Below, one piece after another: positions 7,735 through 16,342 of a DNA stretch of 25,349 nucleotides (position 1 is the first letter of the stretch; the number at the start of each line of letters is the position of its first letter). The stretch is from NCBI GenBank assembly GCA_036881905.1, contig JBAJNN010000028.1:1-25349 (forward strand), given 5' to 3'. The translations under genes and the position numbers were made by a program. Source of the DNA: JBAJNN01 sp036881905 (GTDB lineage Bacteria; Pseudomonadota; Alphaproteobacteria; Rhizobiales; Im1). Under the pieces are notes generated by a model. It was not told the origin of the DNA. It saw nothing but the letters and a program-made list of their open reading frames with translations, and did not search any database.

Positions 7735-8523
7735 TCAGTTGTTGAACGTTACATGAGACACCAGGTTTTCCGCATTTAGAACCACGGCATTGCGCGCCAT
7801 TGAGGCCGCGAAGTCCAGATTGAGCGAGGCATTGTCCGCAAAGAACTGGAACCCGTCGGCAACGCCGTCGAAGCCGACTTTGGCATTTTGGCTGTCGATA
7901 CGAATTTTGCCGAACGCGCCCTTTATATTTGCCGAAAGATCATCGACATTTATATCAAGCTCGGAATGCGACGTCTTTGTCGTGGACTCCAGATTGACCG
8001 AAGCATGATCGGCGGACACGCGCAACCCATCGACAACGCCACCGAAGCTAACCGAAGCGCTCTGAGCGTGAATATCGATTCCACGGAATACCCCTTCAAT
8101 GTCCGTTGATAGGGCTTTCATATTCACGTCAAGGTTCAATGGTCTTGGCAACACAACCTTGATTTTCAGATTGCACGTCGAGAGGGCTGGCGGCGAAATT
8201 CCTGAGATGTCGATGGTAAAGACCCCATCATCTTGCCTGCTTTGCGCGGCCACCTCGCAGTTTGACCGGTCCCGCCTGATGATCTTGATCCGGTCGGTCC
8301 GACCGTCAATTTTGGAATCGAGACCTTGAAGGCTTACAGGCACATCACCGGTTATGGCGACGGTATCGACAGTTTCGTCAAGCTCTAAGCTCTTGTCCTC
8401 GTTCGCCGAAAGTAAATCGCCCAAGGTTAATTTTGTTGCCGCGGCGGCGGCATTGACGGCAACTGGCGCCCAAATCGAGGTAAGAGCTAATGCAAGACCA
8501 AGGGAAAAGGTTCTAACTTTCAC
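7735..8523 (-). CDS. Secreted protein with internal beta-type repeats, unknown function
   Basis: From the GTG at 8521-8523 this protein has 262 residues. AAAGGA lies about 10 bases upstream. The start is followed by a classical signal peptide (residues 1 to about 25, VRTFSLGLALALTSIWAPVAVNA), so it is exported. The mature part is rich in short beta-prone stretches and carries an internal repeat: residues 129-180 and 188-238 align (LDVNMKALSTDIEGVFRGID with LDINVDDLSANIKGAFGKIR; SVSFGGVVDGLRVSADHASVNL with KVGFDGVADGFQFFADNASLNL), with a partial third unit at 247-262. Cys89 and Cys117 could form a disulfide. It resembles DUF4097-like adhesin/beta-helix proteins in style only. Function unknown. 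It is the last minus-strand gene after the TRAP permease, 97 bases away. Confidence 0.8.
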   Translation of the reverse strand: MKVRTFSLGLALALTSIWAPVAVNAAAAATKLTLGDLLSANEDKSLELDETVDTVAITGDVPVSLQGLDSKIDGRTDRIKIIRRDRSNCEVAAQSRQDDGVFTIDISGISPPALSTCNLKIKVVLPRPLNLDVNMKALSTDIEGVFRGIDIHAQSASVSFGGVVDGLRVSADHASVNLESTTKTSHSELDINVDDLSANIKGAFGKIRIDSQNAKVGFDGVADGFQFFADNASLNLDFAASMARNAVVLNAENLVSHVTFNN

Positions 8524-8620
8524 CGGCTTGAGATCCTTTCGATTTATGGAATGATCCAAATTGCATAACATGCACCCGCTGCGAGAACAACAGTAAAATC
8601 CGGGCCGTCGGCGCCCGCCT

Positions 8621-11158
8621 CTAACCACGCTCCTTCGCCGTTTGCCGGCGGCGTCTGCGCTGCATGAACACAATCAGGCCCAAGAGCAAATAGCCTGGAA
8701 TATACATCAGTTCGCGCGGCGGGCGATGCGTTTCATTGAAAATTCCGGTGATGGCCCAGTCGAATTCAAGCCCGGCTTTCCAGGCCCGGCTGGCGAAGCC
8801 GACGCTGTCGATCAGCACCCGGCCGGCCTCCTCGCGCAGGGTCAAACCAGCCTTGCCCAGACGATCGAGAGCATCGCCGGTTGCCGACAGTTTGAGCGCA
8901 ATGTGCCGTTTCGCAAACTTGCCTTCGAGCGTTTCTCCCTCCGCGACCATAAGAAGATCATGGCCCGGCCGCACCCGGTTAACCTCATGCGCCAGTTGTT
9001 CGATCGTGGTTGGCGCTGTCTCATGATAAGGCAGGTAAATCATGTCCCACCAAAAGCCCGGCCTGAACAGGGTGAACGCAACCAGAAGTAGGCCCAAGAT
9101 TTCCCACAGCCGACACCGTATCAGCAGAAAACGCTGAGTTGCCGAGGCAAAGGCCATCATTGCCGTCAGGGCGACGATAAAAATCGCGATGGCATGCCAG
9201 ATCGAGTTGACGCCGATCAGCAGAAGATCGGTGTTGAAGATAAAGAAGAATGGTAAAATGGCAGTGCGGATGTCGTAAGTAAACCCCTGAATTCCGGTTT
9301 TCACCGGATCCGAGCGCGCAATCGCCGAGGCCGCGAAGGCCGCCAGACCAACCGGCGGCATATCATCGGCGAGAATGCCGAAATAGAACACGAACAGATG
9401 CACGGCGATCAGCGGCAACAGTAATCCATGTTGGGCGCCCAATGTCACGATGACCGGCGCCATCAGGGTCGAAACCACGATATAATTGGCCGTCATCGGC
9501 AGCCCCATGCCTAAAAAAAGGCTGAAGACCGCGGTAAACAGCAACATGAGGAACAAATTGCCGGCGGAGACGAATTCCACGAATTCGGTCATGATCAGCC
9601 CGATACCGGTCAGCGTCACCGTGCCGACGATGATGCCGGCCGCCGCGGTGGCAACGCCGATACCGATCATGTTGCGCGCGCCCAGAAGACTCTTCAATGG
9701 GCGCTGGGTCACAATGATAAAGACCATGAAGACAATCGCCCAGAATACCGCAAGCCCCGGGCTTAAGCGCTCGACCATCAGATTCCACACCAGAACGATC
9801 ACCGGAAGGAAGAAATAAAGCCCCGATTTGATCGTCGGTCCCGGAGCGGGAAGATGACCGAGCTCCTCCAGATCGACCTGATCGGGGAACCGGATCGAGT
9901 AGCGCAAAAGCCCGACATAACTGATAAGCAACACCACACAGGCCATGAAGGGCGTGGCTCGCCCGAAACTCTGCTTCATCCAGCCCAGTCCCCAATAAAC
10001 CAGGGCGGAGAGAATAATAAGACCGGCGAAACTGGACACAGAACCGATCAGGGCCGATTTGAGCGGCCATGGCGTCTCCCGCTTCAGGCTCTTAAGGCCG
10101 AGTTTCACCGCCTCGAGATGGACGATCCAGATCAAGGCGAGATAGGAAATCAACGCCGGCAGGATCGCGTGTTTCATCACCTCGACATAGGAAATCCCGA
10201 CATATTCCACGATCAGAAACGCCGCGGCCCCCATGACCGGCGGCATAAGCTGGCCGTTGGTCGAGGCGGCGACCTCGACGGCCCCGGCCTTCTCCGGCGA
10301 GAAACCAACCTTCTTCGTCAGCGGTATGGTAAATGTGCCGGTGGTGACAGTGTTGGCGATGGAGGAGCCGGAAATCAGACCGGTTATGCCTGAGGCGACG
10401 ACGGCGGCCTTGGCCGGACCGCCGCGCATGGCGCCTAAGAGAGAGAAGGCCACGCGGATGAAATAACCGCCGGCCCCAGCCCCCTCCAGAAGGGCGCCGA
10501 ACAGCACGAACAGAAACACCATCGAGGTCGAAACCCCCAAAGGCACGCCGAATACGCCCTCGGTGGTGATCCAGTAATGGGAAATGGCATGGGCTAGACT
10601 AACGCCTTATAGCCGATCACGGCGGGCATGTAGGGGCCGGCAAAGGCGTAAATCACAAACACCAATGCCACGACCATCAGAGGGCGGACCGAGGGCGCGG
10701 CGCGTGGCTTCGAGCAACAGGGCGATACCGGCAACGCCGACAATAAGGTCGCGCGTCGTGACGATGCCGGGGCGGTGAACCAGTTGGTGGTAAAAGACAA
10801 GCAGATAAAGCGTGGCGAATGCGGCGATAACGGCCAGGATCCAATCATGGATCGGGATATAATGACGTGGGCTTCTCCGCAATGCCGGATAGGCCAGATA
10901 GGCGAGAAAGATGGCGAAACCGAGATGGATGGAGCGCGCCTGCGTCGAATTGACGATGCCCCAGTCGAGCATGAAGGGCAACGGGCTGGCATACCACAGC
11001 TGAAACAGCAACCAGGCCAGAGCCGCATAGAGCATGATTTTGGCCGACAGACCGGCGGGACGGCGCGACCCCGTCTCATCTCCGGTTATAGCGGTTTGAG
11101 GCTCTTGTGTTTGTTCGAAGGTCCTGACTTGGCTCACGCCGTGAGCTTTTTGGCCCAT
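8621..11158 (-). pseudogene. TAXI-TRAP transporter fused permease (4TM/12TM), frame broken by two compensating indels
   Basis: Read with two corrections this is a normal fused TRAP permease of about 845 residues, which uses an ion gradient to import carboxylate-type solutes delivered by the TAXI binding protein upstream. The first part (from ATG at 11156-11158) holds the small-subunit helices up to LLLEATRRALG. The M-subunit part includes ITTEGVFGVPLGVSTSMVFLFVLFGALLEGAGAGGYFI and GLISGSSIANTVTTGTFTIPLTKKVGF. Between them, about 10607-10684, the protein (LMVVALVFVIYAFAGPYMPAVIGYK) is in another frame. One extra base in a CCC run near 10682-10684 and one missing G near 10605 explain it; the shifts cancel and the outer frames agree. 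As written, translation stops at 10607. This is either a real lesion or two consensus errors. Confidence 0.82.
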
Positions 11159-11301
11159 CCTGTTCTTTCTTCTCGGACGGTTCTTGCAAAAATAGACAAC
11201 GTATCAGCGACGTTGAACAGTTTTCCGCGAAGGCGCGCAGACCCAACCACAAAATCGGATCCAATTTCATCCGTCGCGCTTCGGATGGTTCGGATAAAAG
11301 C

Positions 11302-11337
11302 AAAAAGCCCCGGGAAATCAGTTAGTTTCCGGGGTTT
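11302..11337 (-). terminator. Hairpin with U-run between TAXI binding protein and permease
   Basis: On the minus strand, AACCCCGGAAA, a short loop, and TTTCCCGGGG (one bulged base) are followed by CTTTTT. The GC-rich stem and T-run fit a factor-independent terminator just after the binding-protein stop at 11353 and about 145 bases before the permease start. It would make the binding protein more abundant than the permease, as is common for binding-protein-dependent systems. Confidence 0.7.
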
Positions 11338-11352
11338 GTGCGACCAATGAGC

Positions 11353-12339
11353 TTATTTGAGTAAACCGACTTCGCGGTAATATTTTTCCGCGCCGGGGTG
11401 AAGCGGCGCGGTGAGGGCGGATTGCACCATATCCCGTTTATTGAGGACAGCAAACGCCGGATGCAGTTTTTTGAACGAGTCCAGATTTTCGAAAACCGCC
11501 TTCACCAACTCATAAACGACATCATCAGGGATTTGCGCACTGGTCACGAGAGTGGCGCGCACGCCAAAGGTTCTGGTCGGCTTCGGATCGCCATAGAGTT
11601 GATCGCCCGCGATGGTGGCCCAGGAATAATAGGGGTGCCCCTCGACCAGTTTGCGCGCACCTTCATTGGTGACATCCACCAGATGCGAGGAGCAGGTGGT
11701 CGTGGCTTCCTTGGCCCAAGAACTGGGGTGGCCCACGGTGAAGGCGAAAGCGTCGATCGCGTTTTTACACATCGCCTGGGGCGCTTCATCGATCTTCAGC
11801 TCGGTGGCAAGCTCAAAGTCGTCGAGGGTCCAGTCCAGATTACGCATGATCGATTCCGCATTGGCCCGCGTGCCTGAACCCGGATCGCCGATATTGAATC
11901 GTTTCCCTCTCAGATCCTTAAATTCCTCAATCCCCGACTCATCGCGGGCAACGATGGTAAACGCCTCTGGATGCAGGGAAAACACCGAGCGCAGATCCTT
12001 ATAGGCCTTGCCCTTGAATTTTCCCTTGCCGTTATAGGCGTTATATTGCGTATCGGATTGGGCGACGCCGAAATCGAGATCACCCTGACGAATGGCGTTG
12101 ATGTTGTAAACGCTGGCGCCGGTCGATTCCACCGAACAGCGAATACCGTGGGTTTTGCGCCCCTTGTTGAGCATGCGGCAGATGGCGCCTCCGGCCGGGT
12201 AATAAACGCCCGTCACCCCGCCGGTGCCGATGATGATAAATTTTTGTTCGGCCTTTTGCGCCGCTTGGGGTTCCGCATCGATGAGGCTTAAGCCTAAAAA
12301 GGCGGTGATGACCAATATAGTTTTTGCAAGAGCGTTCAT
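11353..12339 (-). CDS. TAXI-family TRAP transporter solute-binding protein
   Basis: This 328-residue periplasmic protein starts at the ATG at 12337-12339 (MNALAKTIL), with GAGGAG about 7 bases before it; an upstream in-frame start at 12369 is less likely. A signal peptide covers about the first 25 residues. The mature N-terminus IIIGTGGVTGVYYPAGGAICRMLNK is the TAXI signature. Further family blocks are STGASVYNINAIRQGDLDFGVAQSDTQYNAY, LRSVFSLHPEAFTIVARDESGIEEFKDLRGKRFNIGDPGSGTRANAESIM and AFTVGHPS. TAXI systems import dicarboxylates or glutamate-like compounds; the ligand here cannot be told. The permease is next on the same strand after a terminator-like hairpin. Confidence 0.93.
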   Translation of the reverse strand: MNALAKTILVITAFLGLSLIDAEPQAAQKAEQKFIIIGTGGVTGVYYPAGGAICRMLNKGRKTHGIRCSVESTGASVYNINAIRQGDLDFGVAQSDTQYNAYNGKGKFKGKAYKDLRSVFSLHPEAFTIVARDESGIEEFKDLRGKRFNIGDPGSGTRANAESIMRNLDWTLDDFELATELKIDEAPQAMCKNAIDAFAFTVGHPSSWAKEATTTCSSHLVDVTNEGARKLVEGHPYYSWATIAGDQLYGDPKPTRTFGVRATLVTSAQIPDDVVYELVKAVFENLDSFKKLHPAFAVLNKRDMVQSALTAPLHPGAEKYYREVGLLK

Positions 12340-12488
12340 TTTTCCACTCCTCATTGGGTTTGACCGCACCCCCCCATACCGATGCTCTGCGTGCGAACCG
12401 CCCTATCATTGACAGCGGCAAGTGACAAGCGGCCCGACATCGAAACGGGACAGAGATTCTCGGCACGAGGAGCGAACATGCCCCAAAT

Positions 12489-13325
12489 CTATCGCGGCAG
12501 ATGGCGTGTCAGACGCCTTTCCAGGCGGGCAAGAATATTGCGCAGCACTTCGACAATAATGAGATAGAAGATGGCCGCCCAGAAATAGAACTGTAAATCG
12601 AACTCATGCGAATAGGCGTATTGCGTCTCGCCCATGATGTCATAGACGGTAATCAGCCCGACGACAGCCGATCCCTTCAGCATCAGAATAATCTCGTTGC
12701 CATAGGGACGAAGCGCAACCATCAATGCCTGCGGCAGAATGATTTTACGCAAGGTCGCAAGGCCCTTAAGACCGAGTGCGGTTGCGGCTTCACGCTGGCT
12801 CGGGCTCACGCTCTCGATGGCGCCGCGCAGAATCTCGGCCTGATAGGCCGATGTGTTCAAGATAAAGGCGAACAGCGCGCAATTCCCGGCGCTTTCGAAA
12901 AACACCCAGAGGCCGACCGCTTCGAGCTGCTCATGAAACGTACCCAACCCGTAATAAATGAGGAAAAGCTGCGAAATCAAAGGCGTGCCGCGCAGAAGAT
13001 ACACATAGGCGGAGGCCGGTAAGCTAAGGACTGGTTTTTTAGACATGCGCCCGAAGGCAACCGGCACGGAGAGAACCGCGCCGAGAATGACCGACAAACT
13101 AACCAAGGCGATCGTTGTGCCGATACCGTGGACATAGCGCGGGGCATATTTCGCCACATAACCATCATTCCAGCCGCCGGTCAGATAAAACCCCAAACCG
13201 ACGCCCGCCAACACCCAGAAGGCAACGAGGCAAACGCCGATGATGCGCGCTTTTCCAAGCTGAGACTTGCGCGCAAGCGGCGGGGGTGTTCTTGCCGGAA
13301 TGAGTGCGGCGGCAACAGCCATCAT
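12489..13325 (-). CDS. Polar amino acid ABC transporter permease (HisM-like)
   Basis: This 278-residue inner-membrane protein has a hydrophobic N-terminal helix and the His/Glu/Gln/Arg/opine permease domain. Key blocks are GIGTTIALVSLSVILGAVLSVPVAFGRMS, YVYLLRGTPLISQLFLIYYGLG, NTSAYQAEILRGAIESVSPSQREAATALGL and the ATPase-contact loop LRKIILPQALMVALRPYGNEIILMLKGSAVV. It is the second of two permeases; its ATG overlaps the stop of the first (13322-13325), so the two subunits are probably made together. With them and the binding protein upstream it imports a polar amino acid. No ATPase gene follows; the next minus-strand gene is the TAXI binding protein, 149 bases away. Confidence 0.9.
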   Translation of the reverse strand: MMAVAAALIPARTPPPLARKSQLGKARIIGVCLVAFWVLAGVGLGFYLTGGWNDGYVAKYAPRYVHGIGTTIALVSLSVILGAVLSVPVAFGRMSKKPVLSLPASAYVYLLRGTPLISQLFLIYYGLGTFHEQLEAVGLWVFFESAGNCALFAFILNTSAYQAEILRGAIESVSPSQREAATALGLKGLATLRKIILPQALMVALRPYGNEIILMLKGSAVVGLITVYDIMGETQYAYSHEFDLQFYFWAAIFYLIIVEVLRNILARLERRLTRHLPR

Positions 13326-14032
13326 GCCGCCTCCAAGCGCCGTACATGGTTTTCAATGGCGCGAATCGCCAGCGATGAAAGCATGGCAAGCGCGAGGTAG
13401 AGCAAAAAGGCGGTAAAATAAAACAGGAAAATCCGGTGCGTGGTATGCGCGACGATATGCGTCTGTCGCATGATGTCGGTAAGACCGATCACCGAAATCA
13501 GGGCGGTATCCTTCAAAAGAACCAGCCATTGATTGGCCAGACCCGGCAGAACGATCCGGATCAACTGCGGCAGAATGATCAAGCGCCGCGTCTGAACAAA
13601 CGACAGGCCGAGAGAGGAGCCGGATTCATATTGTCCGGCGGGAATCGCCTTCATGCCGGAGACAAAAATCTCACAAGCATAGGCCGAGAACACGATCGAC
13701 AGCGCAATGAGACCGGCAACGAAGGTATTCACGTCAAGGCGAAGCGAAAGTCCCGCCGATCGCAGCCCATAGTCGATCAGCTCTTCCATGCCGTAATAGA
13801 TGATGAAGACCGTCACCAGCTCGGGCAGGGCGCGGAAGACCGTGGTGTAAATATCAACGCCCAGACGCAAAACCTTATCATGACTTTGTTTGGCGAGGGC
13901 AACGACAAAGCCGACCAGCAGGCCGCATGGCAGGGTGGCCAGCGACAGCGCCATGGTGACCCGCACGCCATGGGCAATCTCATCGCCATACCCCCCCGGT
14001 CCGAAGCTGAGCAGGCTTAGAGAGGACAACAT
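13322..14032 (-). CDS. Polar amino acid ABC transporter permease (HisQ-like)
   Basis: This 236-residue inner-membrane permease is the partner of the next gene. Family marks are the N-terminal GPGGYGDEIAHGVRVTMALSLATLPCGLLVGFVVALAK, YTTVFRALPELVTVFIIYYGMEELI, SAYACEIFVSGMKAIPAGQYESGSSLGLSFVQTRRLIILPQLIRIVLPGLANQWLVLLKDTALISVIGL, matching HisQ/OccQ-type subunits and including the EAA-type ATPase contact loop. It starts 149 bases below the binding-protein gene and overlaps the HisM-like gene by 4 bases. The ligand is best guessed as arginine, lysine, histidine or an opine-like compound, but this is inference from the family. Confidence 0.9.
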   Translation of the reverse strand: MLSSLSLLSFGPGGYGDEIAHGVRVTMALSLATLPCGLLVGFVVALAKQSHDKVLRLGVDIYTTVFRALPELVTVFIIYYGMEELIDYGLRSAGLSLRLDVNTFVAGLIALSIVFSAYACEIFVSGMKAIPAGQYESGSSLGLSFVQTRRLIILPQLIRIVLPGLANQWLVLLKDTALISVIGLTDIMRQTHIVAHTTHRIFLFYFTAFLLYLALAMLSSLAIRAIENHVRRLEAA

Positions 14033-14181
14033 CCGCTTCTGATTCCCATCCTCATGATCCGGCTTGTTTTAAAACCAAACGGTTGCGCCGGACCCACCCT
14101 GCCAGAATGCCCATCTCGAAAGCGACAGCCTACCCGCCATTGCCGGCGGGCACGCCGTCGGATTGTCAATGACCGCCTCTG

Positions 14182-14985
14182 TCAATAAGGTTCCCCGTAG
14201 ATATTGACGCCGGGGAAATATTTATCGTCGAGTTTTTTGAACGTCCCGTTTTCGATAATCACCGCCAGAGCATCATTGAACCGTTTGAGCAATTGGGGCC
14301 GGTCCTTGGCGACCAACGCGCCGATTCCCCCGCCGGACAATTCATGATCGACCGGCACGACGGCGAGAAGCTTACAGCAGGCGGCCCCTTGGGTTTTCAG
14401 CCACTCCATCTGCGGAACGGAATCATCCATCGTCGCATCGATCCGCCCAATGGAAAGGTCAAGATTTTCCTCATCGGTCTTTTCATAAAGAGACAATTTG
14501 GCATGGGGAAAATGCTTCTCCGCATAACTCTCATGAAGAGAATTGGGCTGAACGCCAAGCTTTTTGCCGGAAAGACCCTCATCGGTCGCGGACCTAATGT
14601 CGGAGTCCTTGCGCACCAGAACGGCCGGCGCCGGATCGGCGTATTTATCGGTGAAGTTCACTTTTTTCTTACGCTCGGGCGTGGCGTTGTATCCGGCCAT
14701 GCCAAGATCGTATTTGTGTTTGGCCACCGCGGTGACCATAGTCGAAAAATCATGAATCACAAATTTGCATTTGACTCCCATCTGCTTGCAGATGGCCTGG
14801 CCCAGATCAACCTCGAAACCGGCAATGGTCCCATCAGGTTCGACATAGTTGAAGGGCGGCCAGGCTCCCTCGGTGGCAATCACCAGGGTTTTGTCATTTC
14901 CAGCTTTAGCGACAGCGGCCATGGACAACATCGCAAGCACGGCGAAAACCCCGATAACAGGCTTTTTTAAACAGCTTATATTCAT
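14182..14985 (-). CDS. Polar amino acid ABC transporter substrate-binding protein
   Basis: This periplasmic binding protein has 267 residues from the ATG at 14983-14985, preceded by AGGGGA. The frame is open about 200 bases further upstream, but that part lacks family features and overlaps the ruvX promoter side. A signal peptide (VIGVFAVLAMLSMAAVAKA) is followed by LVIATEGAWPPFNYVEPDGTIAGFEVDLGQAICKQMGVKCKFVIHDFSTMVTAVAKHKYDLGMAGYNATPERKKKVNFTDKY, the SBP_bac_3 (HisJ/ArgT-like) core. The Cys pair in CKQMGVKC matches the disulfide of HisJ/LAO proteins. It heads the operon with the two permeases and is divergent from ruvX. Confidence 0.92.
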   Translation of the reverse strand: MNISCLKKPVIGVFAVLAMLSMAAVAKAGNDKTLVIATEGAWPPFNYVEPDGTIAGFEVDLGQAICKQMGVKCKFVIHDFSTMVTAVAKHKYDLGMAGYNATPERKKKVNFTDKYADPAPAVLVRKDSDIRSATDEGLSGKKLGVQPNSLHESYAEKHFPHAKLSLYEKTDEENLDLSIGRIDATMDDSVPQMEWLKTQGAACCKLLAVVPVDHELSGGGIGALVAKDRPQLLKRFNDALAVIIENGTFKKLDDKYFPGVNIYGEPY

Positions 14986-15181
14986 TTTCTTAAATCCCCT
15001 TGGCTTTATGTGCTTGAAGCGCCATTTTGGGTGCCGGCGCACAGGACGCACATCAAAAAGAATACATTCACATTTGCAGGGTAACATTGCCTCCGCAGTA
15101 AAGCAAGGATATTGAACAGCCGTTTTTAGCCTTAATATCCGCGCTGCGTTGACAGACGTCACAAGGGGTGAATCGACAAGC

Positions 15182-15682
15182 ATGGAGACAGAATTGAGTC
15201 AAAATCCGACCCTCATGAGTCTGGAAAAGCTCTCCTTCGTGCTCAAACCGGGGGAACGGCTGATGGGTCTCGACCTTGGCGCGAAAACCATTGGCGTGGC
15301 CTTGAGCGATACGACACGCATGATCGCCACCGCATACAGGACCATCCGGCGCGGCAAGTTTCGTCACGATGGCGAAACACTTGGCACTATTGTCGCGGCG
15401 GAAAATATCGCGGCCATTATTCTCGGCCTACCGGCCAACATGAACGGAACCGAAGGCCCGCGGGCGCAAGCCACACGCGCCTTTACCCGCAATTTGACCG
15501 GTGTTGTCGAACGACCCATCGTGTTATGGGATGAGCGGCTTTCCACACGCGCCGTCACTCGGATGCTTCTTGCCGCCGACACCAGCCGGGCACGGCGCAA
15601 AAATCTTGTGGATAAGCTGGCCGCCGCCTACATTTTGCAAGGCGCTCTCGACCGGCTCGGCGAACTTATCCGTGAGAAATAG
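15182..15682 (+). CDS. ruvX: RuvX/YqgF-family putative Holliday junction resolvase / pre-16S rRNA nuclease
   Basis: This 166-residue member of the YqgF RNase H-like family acts in 16S rRNA 5'-end maturation in E. coli and has also been proposed as a junction resolvase. Conserved acidic residues are visible: Asp31 in MGLDLGAKTIGVALSD, Glu118 in LWDERLSTRAV and Asp144 in NLVDKLAAAYILQGALDR; LGLPANMNGTEGPRAQATRAF is also typical. The ATG at 15182 is preferred over a TTG at 15149 because AAGGGG lies upstream of it; another ATG at 15215 would still leave a complete domain. It is followed closely by a convergent coiled-coil gene. Confidence 0.9.
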   Translation: METELSQNPTLMSLEKLSFVLKPGERLMGLDLGAKTIGVALSDTTRMIATAYRTIRRGKFRHDGETLGTIVAAENIAAIILGLPANMNGTEGPRAQATRAFTRNLTGVVERPIVLWDERLSTRAVTRMLLAADTSRARRKNLVDKLAAAYILQGALDRLGELIREK

Positions 15683-15755
15683 CACCAGGAACCGATAGCC
15701 GTTTCTGGATAAATATTGCATGGCTGGGGAGAGGCGAAAACCGAAACGAAACGGA

Positions 15756-16118
15756 TCAACGGCCCGCATCGCCAAGAACGGCTCTGATTGTGTCCATGGC
15801 CTCACCGATCCCGCGAATGGCCTGGGCGTTGGTCTCGACCAGAATACCGTTACGCTCGCGCAGGCCCTTGACTTCGCCGACCAGACGTGCATGATCGTCA
15901 CGCAGAGTGGTGAGCTCCACGGCTGAAGTGTTTTCACGCGCGCCATCGCCGTGCGCCGCTGCAACATCGTCGCGATCGTCGCCGCGGGTTGCGGATACCT
16001 TACCGTGACCCGCCGGGGCTGCCTTCGCGCGCTCGACGGTGGCGATCAGAGCCTCGATGGCCGAATCGAACCGGCTTAATGCCGCTTCCAGTCCGGATGC
16101 CTTCGGCGTCAGTTCCAT
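15756..16118 (-). CDS. DUF4164-like small coiled-coil protein
   Basis: This 120-residue hydrophilic protein has two helical, coiled-coil-prone parts: residues about 5-35 (ASGLEAALSRFDSAIEALIATVERAKAA) and 67-117 (LTTLRDDHARLVGEVKGLRERNGILVETNAQAIRGIGEAMDTIRAVL), joined by a charged, low-complexity linker. Such proteins (DUF4164) commonly lie divergently next to transketolase in alphaproteobacteria, usually followed by zapA; here no zapA is present and ruvX ends 73 bases away. A cell-division role is guessed only from that usual neighbour. It is divergent from tkt across about 220 bases. Confidence 0.72.
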   Translation of the reverse strand: MELTPKASGLEAALSRFDSAIEALIATVERAKAAPAGHGKVSATRGDDRDDVAAAHGDGARENTSAVELTTLRDDHARLVGEVKGLRERNGILVETNAQAIRGIGEAMDTIRAVLGDAGR

Positions 16119-16244
16119 ATCGTCATTCCCTGTCTCACACCGCCTTGCTCAATGCATCAAAAGGGGACCGGCCCCGACTGCGCGTCCATGCCGGGCCTTA
16201 CGTCTCAAGCCCCACCGATACTCACGGACACGATTGTAAGACCG

Positions 16245-16273
16245 TTGACTCGCAATGGGCAGGTGAATATGTG
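16245..16273 (+). promoter_or_regulatory. Possible sigma-70-type promoter of tkt
   Basis: TTGACT at 16245-16250 and TATGTG at 16268-16273 are separated by 17 bases, about 70 bases before the tkt start. The -35 box matches the consensus well and the -10 box poorly (3 of 6). It lies in the divergent gap between the DUF4164-like gene and tkt. Confidence 0.3.
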
Positions 16274-16342
16274 TGGCTTCTGATTTCGGCGTCGAGCATA
16301 TACGATAATCTCAACCCATTCCATGAATATTGGTCGTACAAG

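Noticed and set aside
9363..10070. Long alternative minus-strand frame (235 codons)
   Set aside because: It is a shadow of the TRAP permease, whose membrane helices and motifs are in the other frame.
14101..14160. GC-rich hairpin (CCCGCC/GGCGGG) between the binding protein and first permease genes
   Set aside because: There is no T-run after the stem, so it is not called a terminator; it could be an RNA-stability element, but one copy proves nothing.
15989..16342. In-frame upstream extension of transketolase
   Set aside because: It overlaps the divergent coiled-coil gene, is not transketolase-like and would make the protein about 120 residues too long.
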